Assembly (NCBI GenBank): GCA_016290175.1
Contig: JAEETD010000002.1
Coordinates: forward strand, 24,254 to 88,253
Direction: 5' to 3'
Length of the DNA: 64,000 bases
Source of the DNA: Prevotella sp.
GTDB taxonomy: Bacteria > Bacteroidota > Bacteroidia > Bacteroidales > Bacteroidaceae
Part shown: positions 28,254-37,753 of the stretch, piece after piece
How the letters are laid out: every line of letters begins with the position of its first letter
How positions within the stretch are numbered: the stretch's first letter is position 1
Position numbers and translations under genes: made by a program
The notes under the pieces: model-generated
What the model saw: only the letters and a program-made list of their open reading frames with translations
What the model was told of the DNA's origin: nothing
Databases searched by the model: none

Positions 28254-29726
28254 ATGAAAAGAACAAAGATAATCGATGTGCTGAAAAGCACTGAATACGG
28301 TAAGGCCGTCTGCGTGAAGGGCTGGGTGCGTACGCACCGCAGCTCCAAGGCCGTCGACTTTATCGCCCTGAATGATGGCTCTACCATCAAGAACGTGCAG
28401 GTGGTGGTCGATCCGGAAAAGACGAGTATTTCTAGCCTGGCTAGCCAAACTAGCCTTTCTAGCCAAGCTAGCCTGAAGGATGTCACCACTGGTTCGTGTA
28501 TCTGTGTTGAGGGTATGCTCGTTGAGAGCCCGGCTCCCGGCCAACCTTCTGAGATCCAGGCCGCGGCAATTGAGATCTATGGTCTCTGTGGCAATGACTA
28601 TCCTATGCAGAAGAAGGGACAATCGTTCGAGGCTATGCGTAAGAATGCCCACATGCGTCTGCGCACCAATACCTTCGGTGCCGTGATGCGTATCCGTCAT
28701 AACATGGCAATGGCTATTCATACCTATTTTCATGAGCACGGCTTCTTCTATTTCCACACCCCGCTGATCACTGCCAGTGACTGCGAAGGTGCTGGAAACA
28801 TGTTCCAGGTAACCACGAAGAACCTCTACGACCTGAAGAAGGACGAGCAGGGGAAGATCATCTACGACGATGACTTTTTCGGAGAACAGACCTCGCTGAC
28901 CGTGAGCGGACAGCTCGAGGGCGAGCTCGGTGCAACGGCCCTGGGTGCCATCTACACCTTCGGTCCTACCTTCCGCGCTGAGAACTCCAACACCCCGCGC
29001 CACCTGGCAGAGTTCTGGATGGTGGAGCCTGAGGTGGCCTTCCTCGATCAGGAAGAGCTGATGGACCTCGAGGAGGACTTCATCAAATACTGTGTGCGCT
29101 GGGCCCTTGACAACTGCAAGGACGACCTCGCCTTCCTCAACCAGATGATTGACAAGACACTCATCGCCCGTTTGGAGGGTGTGCTCAAGGAGACTTTCGT
29201 GCGCCTGCCTTATACGGAGGGTATCAATATCCTGCAGGAGGCCATCAAGAACGGCAAGAAGTTTGAGTTCCCCTGCAACTGGGGTGACGACCTGGCTTCC
29301 GAGCATGAGCGTTACCTCGTGGAGGAGCATTTCAAGAAGCCCGTCATCATGACCGACTATCCCCGTGCCTTCAAATCATTCTACATGAAGCAGAACGAAG
29401 CACAGGGTGAGGGCTCTATCGGCTATAAGGGTGCCGTGGCTCCTGGACCGACGATGCAGGGCACCGATGTGCTGTTCCCGCAGATCGGAGAGATCATCGG
29501 AGGCTCGGTGCGTGAGGAGAGCTATGACAAACTGATGGCAGAGATCGAACGTCGACAGATGGACCAGACCCATCTGTGGTGGTATATCGATACCCGTCGC
29601 TGGGGCTCCTGCCCCCATGCCGGTTTCGGTCTGGGCTTCGAACGCCTTATCCTTTTCGTCACCGGTATGCAGAACATTCGCGACGTGATTCCGTTCCCCA
29701 GAACACCTAAGTCGGCAGAATTCTGA
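28254..29726 (+). CDS. asnS: Asparaginyl-tRNA synthetase
   Basis: 490 residues. An N-terminal OB-fold anticodon-binding domain (about 1-125) is followed by the class II catalytic core: motif 2-like [25 protein letters not shown] and motif 3 [27 protein letters not shown]. Asparagine-specific features ([12 protein letters not shown]) fit AsnRS rather than AspRS. Residues about 60-74 ([14 protein letters not shown]) come from a nonamer array inserted in the OB-fold region. Joined to the pseudouridine synthase gene by the heptamer spacer. Confidence 0.95.
   Translation: MKRTKIIDVLKSTEYGKAVCVKGWVRTHRSSKAVDFIALNDGSTIKNVQVVVDPEKTSISSLASQTSLSSQASLKDVTTGSCICVEGMLVESPAPGQPSEIQAAAIEIYGLCGNDYPMQKKGQSFEAMRKNAHMRLRTNTFGAVMRIRHNMAMAIHTYFHEHGFFYFHTPLITASDCEGAGNMFQVTTKNLYDLKKDEQGKIIYDDDFFGEQTSLTVSGQLEGELGATALGAIYTFGPTFRAENSNTPRHLAEFWMVEPEVAFLDQEELMDLEEDFIKYCVRWALDNCKDDLAFLNQMIDKTLIARLEGVLKETFVRLPYTEGINILQEAIKNGKKFEFPCNWGDDLASEHERYLVEEHFKKPVIMTDYPRAFKSFYMKQNEAQGEGSIGYKGAVAPGPTMQGTDVLFPQIGEIIGGSVREESYDKLMAEIERRQMDQTHLWWYIDTRRWGSCPHAGFGLGFERLILFVTGMQNIRDVIPFPRTPKSAEF
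28431..28475 (+). repeat. In-frame nonamer array (NCTAGCCNN) x5 in asnS
   Basis: TCTAGCCTG-GCTAGCCAA-ACTAGCCTT-TCTAGCCAA-GCTAGCCTG: five 9-bp units with CTAGCC invariant and the other three bases variable, codons 60-74. Same unit, length and frame as in purB, 2.7 kb upstream. Confidence 0.88.
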
Positions 29727-29767
29727 TAAAAAATCGCAAAAATACTTGTTTTTTCAAAAAATAGTAG

Positions 29768-29775
29768 TAACTTTG
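29768..29775 (+). promoter_or_regulatory. Promoter -7 box in the asnS-lipoprotein gap
   Basis: TAACTTTG. The predicted transcript starts with the A/T leader ATATAATAAATAAGGTATAG. The gap 29727-30154 (428 bp) has no convincing ORF; it holds this promoter, several AAAATCGC motifs (29731 to 29950), a second promoter and a long leader. Confidence 0.65.
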
Positions 29776-30011
29776 CATGCGAATAGATTAAACAACCAAT
29801 AATATATAATATAATAAATAAGGTATAGGAGGACCTGATAACGCTACGAAGCAGAAACAATGATATTCAGAAAGTGTGCAAAGCCCGATAAATAAAGAGG
29901 TTTTCGCACCAAAATCGCTGATTTTTGTAAAAAAATCGCTTAAAATCGCAAGTTTTTGGCTTTTTTTTAAAAAAATATTCGATTTTGTTTGCAAGATTTC
30001 AGAATTATATC

Positions 30012-30019
30012 TATATTTG
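30012..30019 (+). promoter_or_regulatory. Promoter -7 box of the large surface lipoprotein gene
   Basis: TATATTTG, 135 bp before the ATG at 30155. The leader of about 130 nt ends in a very A/T-rich stretch (TTAATTTTTTTATTAATTTA) that should leave the start open. Confidence 0.7.
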
Positions 30020-30154
30020 CACCAAAAATGTAAATCCGTCTAGGAGATACAGTGCCCTGATGTAGGCTTTCGGGAGCTTTTCGGGGCGAAGTTTGAGAGA
30101 AGAAAATAGAAGTACAACAACTTAATTTTTTTATTAATTTAAATTATTAATCGT

Positions 30155-33100
30155 ATGAAAAGAAAGATTTTCAGTAAACTGCTTATGGGAGCATTCCTGA
30201 TTGCTTCTGTAAGTATGTTCGTGTCTTGTAAGGATTACGACGATGACATCCAGAAGAACTCGCAGGAGATTGAGGCTCTGAAGTCCAAGCTCAACAGTGA
30301 GATCTCTGCTGCCAAGTCTGACTTTGCAGGTCAGTTGTCTACTGTCACTACTCAGATTTCTACTCTGAAGAGTGATATTGACGCAAAAATCGCCAAGTTG
30401 GCTACCGCTGATGACGTGAAGAGTGCTACCGCAGCTCTTCAGAAGGACATCGACGAACTGAAGGGTCTGACACAGCGCGTTGCTGTTCTTGAGACTCAGA
30501 TTGCTGCAATCGATGCACTTCAGAGCGATGTTGCCAAGAAGGCTAACCAGTCTGACTATGAGGCTCTCGCCAAGCAGGTGGGTGACCTTGCTGCTTTGAC
30601 AGGTAGCTTCGCTTTGGCTTCTGACATTCCGTCTGAGACTCAGATCAAGGCCTATGCTGAGGCTGTTGTGAAGTCTCTGGCTGTTCAGCAGGATGCCTTT
30701 GATGCTTATAAGAAGCAGGTTGAGGGTGATCTTGCCAAGCTGGCAACCAAAGATGAGATCAAGAATTTCCTCACCAAGGCTGAGGCTGCTGACTTTGTGA
30801 CTGCAGCTAAGCTGGAAGAAAGTCTGAAGGGTCTGGATATCGATGCTCTGAATACCAGCATCAAGAAGCTCAACGAGCTGATTGACGATTCTTATAAGGC
30901 AAAGCTCGATGAACTGATTAAGAACGCTCAGACCAAGGCTGACGTTGACGCTGCTGTTAGCGCTGCCATCAAGGAGCTCTCTGACGAGGTTACAAAGAAG
31001 TTTGAGGACCTGAGCAAGGATATTGAGAAGGAAATTGGTACTGAGATCAACGCTCTGTCCGCTTTCATTGCTAAGCAGTTGAAGAGCATCGTGCTGAAGC
31101 CCAACTTCTATTGGGAAGGTATCGAGGGTATCGAGGCTCCGTTCATCTATCAGACTCCTGTCTTCGAGGAGAAGGGTAATTACACCTTCAAGTACAATCT
31201 GACCAATGCTCCTGCAGGTACTCCTGCTGTTAACGTTTGGGTTGAGAAGTCAATGGGTTGGAAGGGCTTCGGTGACAAGCGTGAACTCGCTAAGTATGTG
31301 ATTGCTGGTCCTCGTGCCGCTCACTTCACGTATCCTGATCTTTTTGTTGGCACTACTGGTCCTGTGACGGATGGCCGTGGTTACTATCAGTATAATATGG
31401 GTGCAGTTAATACCAAGGCTGTTAGCAAGATTGATATCGCTTATGGTGCTAAGGCTAAGTATCACCTGAATCCGAGTACTGCTGATATCGAGGGTGCTAC
31501 CTTAGGCTTCTATGAGAATGACGCTCCTGTCTATACACGTGCTGCAGGTCTTAGCATCAATCCTCAGGTTGTTACTGACGGTGTGACCAGAGATGCAAAT
31601 GATAAGGGCATCCTGAATGTTCCTTTCACTGTTAACTATATGAATGTTGTTACCTACTTTGTAGATTGGACAAATTCTCAGACAACAAACTGGGAAGGTA
31701 ATCCAGGTGCTGCTAAAGAGGATTGGTCACAATTGTGGTATCCTGTGATTGGTGGTGCACAATATGGTAGGGTTGATCAAGATGCTTATTCTGGATGTAG
31801 CGATGATGTATATAACGGAAATCTGCCGTTTGTTGCTCTAAAGGTTGACGTTCCCGCTGACACAGAGAAGGGTATTGAGGCTTATAACGTGAACTCTGAC
31901 TATGCAGTAGTTGTTCCCGCTCTCTACGAGATCGTTGCTCTTGCTGACAAGGATCCTGAGGAAGATCTTGACCAGAATACATTCTTTAACAACGCTGCTC
32001 TTGCCAATTATCACGAGATCCGTAACAATCACCTCTATGAGACCGTAGGTTACGATGACAGTGGCATTACCGCTGAGGACGCTCTCCTTGCTAACCAGAA
32101 GTGGAATGATGTGCACGCTTATGGTGCTATTCCTATGCCTGCTACTCACAGAGTGCCTTACAATGGTTCTATCGACCTGTCTAAGTATGTTGAGACTCAC
32201 TTCAACTATCGCACTTTCGCACAGTATGGTAAGAGCTCGTATGATGCTGTTCTTGACACATGGGATGGCGGCCAGCTGATGAAGGAACTCGGTCTGGAGT
32301 ATCGTTACACCATCATCAATTACACCACTGGTGCTGAGACAACTTCTGAGTCTGCACACATCGAGCAGGATGCTACTACACCTAGCATTTTCTATCCTCG
32401 TTCTGTAACAGAAGATGGTAAGACCATTACTGGCAAGACTGCTACCCGTGAGGTTGTTGACCGTGAGCCGCTGATCCGTGTTGACCTGGTGAACACCAAG
32501 GGTAACAACGAGATTATCCGCTATGGTTATATCAAACTGCGTATCACTGAGACCGCTGCTGTGGATAAGGATATTGAGGTTGCTATTAACATGCCTGAGA
32601 TCTGGATGAACTGCGGTGACGAGGCAAAGATCACTTGGTCACAGGTTGAGAACCTGATCCTGGCTCAGCTTGGTGGTATTGATGTTGCTACTGGTAAGCC
32701 TGTAGGTATGACTAAGGGTGAGTTTGAGCGTGTCTACAAACTTGATGTTGAAGGTAACTATGCCTTCATGCCTTTCATCGATCCTACTAAGGTTGCTGGT
32801 GATACTGATCCCGCTGGTCCTCTGTATACTCCTAGCTGGACTGCTAAGCGCTATGTGAAGAACAATGGTGTTTATATTGCTGCTAAGACTGAGGCTACTC
32901 TGGCTAACTGGACTGCTACTGACAACCACTTCGGTGAGGTTTGGTACACTCCGCATGACAACTCTACTGAGGGTCACAACTGGGATGAGCAGACCAACGT
33001 TTTGATCTGGAACTTCTATCCTGGCACATTCGCTGGTGCTCGCGCTACGCTTGCAGCTCCTGTAGGTAAGACCGCTGCCGGTAACATGGATAATGCTAAG

Positions 33101-34732
33101 TATCAGAAGTTGATGGCTGTTTCAGGTGTTGACTATACAACTCAGGGTACAAGCACGAATGAGGTTTCTACTGTTGTCCGCTTCATCAACAAGCAGAATG
33201 GTACCTCTATTTGGGTAACCTTGAAGGTTCCTGGTACGAAGCTGCACTTCCAGTATGGTTATGTTGGCAATAAGAACTGGTCGCACTGGTTCAAGTTCAA
33301 CTCTGCAGAGGGAGGCGTAGAGTCTGCCGAGAAGTATAAGAATATTCTCTATGGTAAGGAATTCGATACACGTATCAACCCGTTCAAGCCTTCTAACGTG
33401 AACTATCGCTTCCTGAACGTTGATGACTTCAACCAGATGCTCACTGACCACTGGATGAATCCTGGTGCAATGATTAATTATGAGGGCACAGCTGGTAAGT
33501 TCTCTAACTTCGCTGCTGGTACTGCAGTTACATTCGAGTTTACAACTCCTGAGGATGGTAAGAACTCTCACAATCTGAGTGCAAATGCTGCTGGTGAGTG
33601 GAATCTTAAGGGTGTATCTGGAACAACCTGGACACTGAAGGTCGGTGCACATGGCGCTGCTTATGCTGCTGGTTCAGACGCTCTGTGGGTAGTTAAGAAG
33701 AACAATGTTCCTTACTTCGAGGAGGTTGCTTATCTGGATCAGAACATCGCTGGTGTTGCTAACAATGTGAAGATTCACTACCACGGTCTTGAGGCTGCTG
33801 CTCCTAACCTCTATCCTGCTGCTACTGACCTCGTCAACCTGATGGGTGCATACGATGAGCAGGGTAACGAGCGCTTCAGCACGACCAGCAATGAGCTGAC
33901 CAACCTGAGCAAGGCTTACTTCCTGGAGGAAAACGAGAACCGTGCATTCACCGCTTACATTAAGATCAGCGTTACACACTGGTGCTACGATCCTATCATC
34001 TCGAAGCAGTACTTCAACGTTCGCTTCCACCGTCCTATCAACGTTGTTGCTAAGGAGTATAACTGGAACGACCGTAACCTGAATGATAACTATATCAACA
34101 TCAAGGATCTGATTGAGGTTGTTGACTGGAACCGCTTCCCCGTTGTTCCTTACAACAATGCAGCTGTCAAGGCTAACAAGAACCTCTTCGGTATTGACTT
34201 CCCGAGCTATGCTGAGGTCTATGCTAACAATAAGGTTAAGCAGCAGAACCTGGGTATCCCGTTCGAGTTCTACGGAATTTCTGAGCTTGCTATCCGCTAC
34301 GGAGAGATTCGTTCTGATATGCCGAAGCCGATGACTGTACGTAACAACCTCGCTGGTACTCTTGCAAACCTGACTGCAAACTCGGTTAAGATCAGTGAGA
34401 TTCCTGCTCTCGTTAGCCCACGTGAGGCTCCTGCAGGCTATAAGACTATCACTCTGTTGAATGCAAACGGCACTATCGCAGGTTGGGGTCCGAACGATTA
34501 CAACCAGAGTAACTACAATGCAGCTGCTCCTGGCAACACTCAGTACGGTCGCATCTACTTCAACAACGATGGTTCGGATACTCAGTTGTTCCACATCTTC
34601 CTGCCTATCGCTGTGAAGTACAATTGGGGTAACATCGCTTATGATAAGATCCTCGATCCGACAGGTGCTAAGCTTGATAAGGATTACACTCAGGTTGTCT
34701 GGGCTGTGATTACTGTCAACGGTACTCACTAA
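30155..34732 (+). CDS. Very large surface lipoprotein with N-terminal coiled coil
   Basis: 1525 residues. Lipoprotein signal ends SVSMFVSC (lipid Cys25), followed by KDYDDD, acidic like the export signal that sends Bacteroidetes lipoproteins to the cell surface. Residues about 35-310 are heptad-patterned coiled coil (EIEALKSKLNSEIS, LQKDIDELKGLTQRVAVLETQI). The remaining about 1200 residues are beta-rich with many Gly/Asn/Tyr and no domain I recognise. Codon use differs from neighbours (GCT, GTT and CGC favoured over GCC and GTG), which fits very high expression. An S-layer-like or major cell-surface protein is plausible but unproven. A terminator follows. Confidence 0.85.
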   Translation: MKRKIFSKLLMGAFLIASVSMFVSCKDYDDDIQKNSQEIEALKSKLNSEISAAKSDFAGQLSTVTTQISTLKSDIDAKIAKLATADDVKSATAALQKDIDELKGLTQRVAVLETQIAAIDALQSDVAKKANQSDYEALAKQVGDLAALTGSFALASDIPSETQIKAYAEAVVKSLAVQQDAFDAYKKQVEGDLAKLATKDEIKNFLTKAEAADFVTAAKLEESLKGLDIDALNTSIKKLNELIDDSYKAKLDELIKNAQTKADVDAAVSAAIKELSDEVTKKFEDLSKDIEKEIGTEINALSAFIAKQLKSIVLKPNFYWEGIEGIEAPFIYQTPVFEEKGNYTFKYNLTNAPAGTPAVNVWVEKSMGWKGFGDKRELAKYVIAGPRAAHFTYPDLFVGTTGPVTDGRGYYQYNMGAVNTKAVSKIDIAYGAKAKYHLNPSTADIEGATLGFYENDAPVYTRAAGLSINPQVVTDGVTRDANDKGILNVPFTVNYMNVVTYFVDWTNSQTTNWEGNPGAAKEDWSQLWYPVIGGAQYGRVDQDAYSGCSDDVYNGNLPFVALKVDVPADTEKGIEAYNVNSDYAVVVPALYEIVALADKDPEEDLDQNTFFNNAALANYHEIRNNHLYETVGYDDSGITAEDALLANQKWNDVHAYGAIPMPATHRVPYNGSIDLSKYVETHFNYRTFAQYGKSSYDAVLDTWDGGQLMKELGLEYRYTIINYTTGAETTSESAHIEQDATTPSIFYPRSVTEDGKTITGKTATREVVDREPLIRVDLVNTKGNNEIIRYGYIKLRITETAAVDKDIEVAINMPEIWMNCGDEAKITWSQVENLILAQLGGIDVATGKPVGMTKGEFERVYKLDVEGNYAFMPFIDPTKVAGDTDPAGPLYTPSWTAKRYVKNNGVYIAAKTEATLANWTATDNHFGEVWYTPHDNSTEGHNWDEQTNVLIWNFYPGTFAGARATLAAPVGKTAAGNMDNAKYQKLMAVSGVDYTTQGTSTNEVSTVVRFINKQNGTSIWVTLKVPGTKLHFQYGYVGNKNWSHWFKFNSAEGGVESAEKYKNILYGKEFDTRINPFKPSNVNYRFLNVDDFNQMLTDHWMNPGAMINYEGTAGKFSNFAAGTAVTFEFTTPEDGKNSHNLSANAAGEWNLKGVSGTTWTLKVGAHGAAYAAGSDALWVVKKNNVPYFEEVAYLDQNIAGVANNVKIHYHGLEAAAPNLYPAATDLVNLMGAYDEQGNERFSTTSNELTNLSKAYFLEENENRAFTAYIKISVTHWCYDPIISKQYFNVRFHRPINVVAKEYNWNDRNLNDNYINIKDLIEVVDWNRFPVVPYNNAAVKANKNLFGIDFPSYAEVYANNKVKQQNLGIPFEFYGISELAIRYGEIRSDMPKPMTVRNNLAGTLANLTANSVKISEIPALVSPREAPAGYKTITLLNANGTIAGWGPNDYNQSNYNAAAPGNTQYGRIYFNNDGSDTQLFHIFLPIAVKYNWGNIAYDKILDPTGAKLDKDYTQVVWAVITVNGTH

Positions 34733-34775
34733 TCTCTGAAAGATTCTAATATCAATTAGAAGCTGAATAACCCAA

Positions 34776-34812
34776 GGGGGAGCTTCCCAGAGCAGGGATG
34801 CTCCCCCTTCTT
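34776..34812 (+). terminator. Terminator after the large lipoprotein gene
   Basis: GGGGGAGC (34776-34783) pairs with GCTCCCCC (34800-34807), followed by TTCTTT. The T-tract is short. Confidence 0.75.
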
Positions 34813-34834
34813 TAAAGAAAGGATATATAATAAG

Positions 34835-35368
34835 ATGAAAAAAACGAGTTTATTTCTCGTCATTCTGATGATGCTGATGACTGTGTTCACTGGCTGTAGT
34901 GACAAGAAGGCACCAAAGCATCATAAGAAGGAATATACATTCTCCAAACAGGATTCTGCTGATGTGATGAACCTGGTGAATCAGTTCGTGAACCGCCTGG
35001 ATAGCAATGACATCAGAGGTGCTGTGGAGATGCTCAATATTCTGAAAGGCGACAGTATCATTCCTCTGGAACCTATCCAGCAGCGCCGTCAGGCTATGGC
35101 TCTGAATATGGTGAAGGGCGTGAAGTATGAGGTGCAATACCTGACCTTCAGGACCGACAAGGATAATGAGGTGAAGATGGAAATCACGCTTTTCGATAAG
35201 GAAGTGGATGATCCCAGGCCGAACAAGACCGCTTTCTATTTCCGTCCTGTCAGGTTTGAGGGACAATGGTTCCTGACCACTAAGGATAATATTACCGATC
35301 GTACGAACGGTAATACCTTTGATGATGATGAAGAGGAAGAAGAGGATGACAAGACTGACGAGGAATAA
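34835..35368 (+). CDS. Small lipoprotein of unknown function
   Basis: 177 residues; lipoprotein signal ending VFTGC (Cys21) then a basic patch (KKAPKHHKKE). The middle (DVMNLVNQFVNRLDSNDIRGAVEMLNIL) resembles the helix-plus-sheet layout of NTF2/DUF4878-like envelope proteins, but I cannot assign a family. The C-terminus is a pure acidic tail (DDDEEEEEDDKTDEE). 8 bp before the OmpA gene, so likely cotranscribed. I see no TAnnTTTG box of its own; readthrough from the upstream terminator is possible. Confidence 0.82.
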   Translation: MKKTSLFLVILMMLMTVFTGCSDKKAPKHHKKEYTFSKQDSADVMNLVNQFVNRLDSNDIRGAVEMLNILKGDSIIPLEPIQQRRQAMALNMVKGVKYEVQYLTFRTDKDNEVKMEITLFDKEVDDPRPNKTAFYFRPVRFEGQWFLTTKDNITDRTNGNTFDDDEEEEEDDKTDEE

Positions 35369-35376
35369 GTTTTAAA

Positions 35377-36519
35377 ATGAATGGAATTATGAAAAGAATG
35401 AAGACAATCCTGGCTGCTGCTCTGCTGATGCTGAGTTCAACGGCCATGGCCCAGGCTACCTATGAGGCAGCTGACGGTACGAAGTACGAGTTCCAGAAGC
35501 ACATGTTCCTGAACCTTGAGGGCGGTGCCCAGTACACGCTTGGTGAGGCTAAGTTCAAGGACCTCATCTCTCCGAATGTACAGCTGGGTCTGGGCTATCA
35601 GTTCAGCCCTGTGTTCGGTGCCCGTCTGCAGGCTAATGCCTGGCAGTCAAAGGGTGGATGGACCGCTGACGTGCTTCCCGCTGACTACAAGTGGAAGTAT
35701 GTTGCTCCCGGCATCGACCTGATGTTTAATCTGAGCAACCTGTTCAGTGGCTGGAATCCAAACCGTGTGTTCAATCTGACCGCTTTTGTCGGTGGTGGTG
35801 CTAACATCGCTTTCTCTAATGACGAGGTAAACGATATCGCTGCTAAGATCCAGCGTGAGACTTGGAGTCACTACAACCTGGAGTATCTCTGGGACGGTAC
35901 AAAGGTAAGTCCTTTCGGCCGCGCTGGTCTGGAGGCTGCCTTCCGTCTGAGCGACGCTGTTGCTCTGACCCTCGAGGGAAACGCCAATATCCTGGGTGAC
36001 AAGTACAACTCAAAGAAGGCTGATCATCCCGACTGGTACTTCAATGCACTGGTAGGTCTGAAGATCAATCTGGGCAAGACCTATAACAAGATCCTGCCTC
36101 CTCCTCCCGCACCAGAGCCCACTCCGGAGCCCGTTGTTGAGCCCGAGCCCGTTGTTGCTCCCGCTCCCGCTCCTGTCGTAGAGGAAGTGAAGATTGAGCC
36201 GCTCCGTCGTGACATTTTCTTCGAGATTAACAAGACCATTATCCGCGACACTGAGGCACAGAAGGTGAAGGACGTAGCCGACTATCTGGCTAAGTATCCC
36301 AATGCCAAGGTTCAGGTGACTGGTTATGCTGATGCCGGAACAGGTAATGACAAGATCAACGACCGTCTGGCCGCTGGCCGTGCTGATGCCGTTGTGAAGG
36401 CCCTGAAGGAGAAATATGGTGTTGCTGAGAGCCGCATCTCTTACGATTCTAAGGGTTCACGCGTACAGCCATTCGCTGAGAACGACCTCAACCGTGTGTC
36501 TATCTGTATCGCAGAGTAA
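35377..36519 (+). CDS. OmpA-family outer membrane protein
   Basis: 380 residues. Signal peptide (cleavage near AMAQ), an eight-stranded-barrel-like N-terminal half (NLEGGAQYTLGEAKF, NVQLGLGYQFSPVFGARLQANAW), a Pro/Glu/Val linker (about 245-272, PPPPAPEPTPEPVVEPEP) and a C-terminal OmpA peptidoglycan-binding domain (about 278-380; VTGYADAGTGNDKINDRLAAGRADAV, LNRVSICI). Anchors the outer membrane to the murein. Codon use leans to the highly expressed pattern of the large lipoprotein. The first ATG is used here; ATG at 35389 is an alternative. Confidence 0.92.
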   Translation: MNGIMKRMKTILAAALLMLSSTAMAQATYEAADGTKYEFQKHMFLNLEGGAQYTLGEAKFKDLISPNVQLGLGYQFSPVFGARLQANAWQSKGGWTADVLPADYKWKYVAPGIDLMFNLSNLFSGWNPNRVFNLTAFVGGGANIAFSNDEVNDIAAKIQRETWSHYNLEYLWDGTKVSPFGRAGLEAAFRLSDAVALTLEGNANILGDKYNSKKADHPDWYFNALVGLKINLGKTYNKILPPPPAPEPTPEPVVEPEPVVAPAPAPVVEEVKIEPLRRDIFFEINKTIIRDTEAQKVKDVADYLAKYPNAKVQVTGYADAGTGNDKINDRLAAGRADAVVKALKEKYGVAESRISYDSKGSRVQPFAENDLNRVSICIAE

Positions 36520-36544
36520 TCTTTGTGTTACACAATCATCAGAT

Positions 36545-36576
36545 CCGCGGAAGTCGGTTGACTTCCGCGGTTTTTT
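36545..36576 (+). terminator. Rho-independent terminator after ompA-like gene
   Basis: CCGCGGAAGTC-ggtt-GACTTCCGCGG followed by TTTTTT: an 11-bp perfect stem with a 4-nt loop. Confidence 0.95.
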
Positions 36577-36591
36577 AAATCTCGGATAGTT

Positions 36592-37017
36592 ATGAAGGTA
36601 TTTATATATTCATTATTGTTCCTGTTACTGATGGGTTGCGGAAAGAAAGTCCAGCAAACAACGCGGGAAGAGGAAAAACCGGATGTACCCTTGGCTGAGA
36701 TAGAGTTCCCGGAAGGCACCAACTATAATTTCGGCAACTATTATGAGCGTGTCGTAAAGACACATGACTTTCTGGTACATAATCCAGGAAAAGTGCCCTT
36801 GATCATTAGCAAGGTGGAGACTGTATGTCCCTGCACTCAGGCTACATATCCGGAGAAGCCTATCCTTGAAGGACAGACTGATACGATTCATGTAGCTTTT
36901 GACGGCAATGGGTTTGTTGAAGGCCATTGGTACAAGAGTATCAGGATATTTGCCAATATTGCGGGTGACACGAGAGACCTACAAATCCATGGCGCCTACT
37001 TTGACGCTAATAAGTAA
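36592..37017 (+). CDS. DUF1573 lipoprotein
   Basis: 141 residues. Lipoprotein signal with Cys16 (LLLMGC). The DUF1573 immunoglobulin-like fold is shown by [41 protein letters not shown], with the conserved CPC. Function unknown; these are short envelope proteins, common in Bacteroidales. Four bases before the ABC ATPase gene, possibly cotranscribed. Confidence 0.88.
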   Translation: MKVFIYSLLFLLLMGCGKKVQQTTREEEKPDVPLAEIEFPEGTNYNFGNYYERVVKTHDFLVHNPGKVPLIISKVETVCPCTQATYPEKPILEGQTDTIHVAFDGNGFVEGHWYKSIRIFANIAGDTRDLQIHGAYFDANK

Positions 37018-37021
37018 GAGT

Positions 37022-37753
37022 ATGATAACAATTGAGAATATCCATAAGAGTTTTGGCGCGTTAGAAGTGCTGAAGGGCATCGACCTTCATATTGATAAAG
37101 GTGAGGTGGTGAGTATCGTCGGTCCTTCGGGTGCCGGTAAGACGACGCTGTTGCAGATTATTGGCACGTTGGACAAACCTGATGCAGGTCGTGTGGTGGT
37201 AGATGGTATTGACACGAGCAAGTTGTCGACCAGGAAACTGAGTGATTTCCGTAACCAGCATCTGGGGTTTGTCTTTCAGTTCCATCAGTTGCTGCCGGAG
37301 TTTACGGCGCTGGAGAATATCATGATTCCCGCTTATATTGCTGGTGTTTCACAGAAAGAAGCCAAGAAGCGGGCGAAGGAACTGTTGGCGTTTATGGGAT
37401 TGAGTGAGCGTGCGTCGCATAAGCCTAATGAACTCTCCGGTGGTGAGAAACAGCGTGTGGCAGTGGCCCGTGCCCTCATCAACAATCCTGCTGTCATCTT
37501 GGCTGATGAGCCCTCAGGCTCCCTCGACTCCAAGAACAAACAAGAGTTGCATCAGCTCTTTTTCGACCTCCGCGACAAATTCGGTCAGACGTTTGTCATT
37601 GTTACCCACGATGAGGGCTTGGCGGAATTAACAGACCGCACGATTCATCTAAAAGACGGCGTTGTTGTTGGAGAATCCGCAAAAAAAGAGGAAGAATCAG
37701 TGGACGAGGTGGAGACCATCGTCACTGATGGTGATAATCTGTCGCTTGTATAG
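37022..37753 (+). CDS. ABC transporter ATPase, LolD/MacB type
   Basis: 243 residues from ATG 37022; the track's longer start at 36899 reads through DUF1573 in another frame. Walker [13 protein letters not shown], signature [15 protein letters not shown], Walker [14 protein letters not shown] and H-loop [14 protein letters not shown] place it in the LolD/MacB group that drives lipoprotein release or efflux with FtsX-like permeases. No permease is next to it. The last about 25 residues ([16 protein letters not shown]) are an acidic extension beyond the usual LolD end, and they overlap the 3' end of the opposite gene. Confidence 0.9.
   Translation: MITIENIHKSFGALEVLKGIDLHIDKGEVVSIVGPSGAGKTTLLQIIGTLDKPDAGRVVVDGIDTSKLSTRKLSDFRNQHLGFVFQFHQLLPEFTALENIMIPAYIAGVSQKEAKKRAKELLAFMGLSERASHKPNELSGGEKQRVAVARALINNPAVILADEPSGSLDSKNKQELHQLFFDLRDKFGQTFVIVTHDEGLAELTDRTIHLKDGVVVGESAKKEEESVDEVETIVTDGDNLSLV

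Noticed and set aside
29860-29895. 11-codon ORF (MIFRKCAKPDK) after the 29768 promoter
   Set aside because: No conservation evidence and no structured context like that of the corA leader; short ORFs of this size are expected by chance.
30020-30154. Riboswitch in the leader of the large lipoprotein gene
   Set aside because: Only weak local stems; no arrangement resembling a known aptamer could be traced.
33674-34729. 351-codon minus-strand ORF opposite the large lipoprotein gene
   Set aside because: Antisense shadow; no motif, no promoter, and the sense gene has signal peptide and biased codons.
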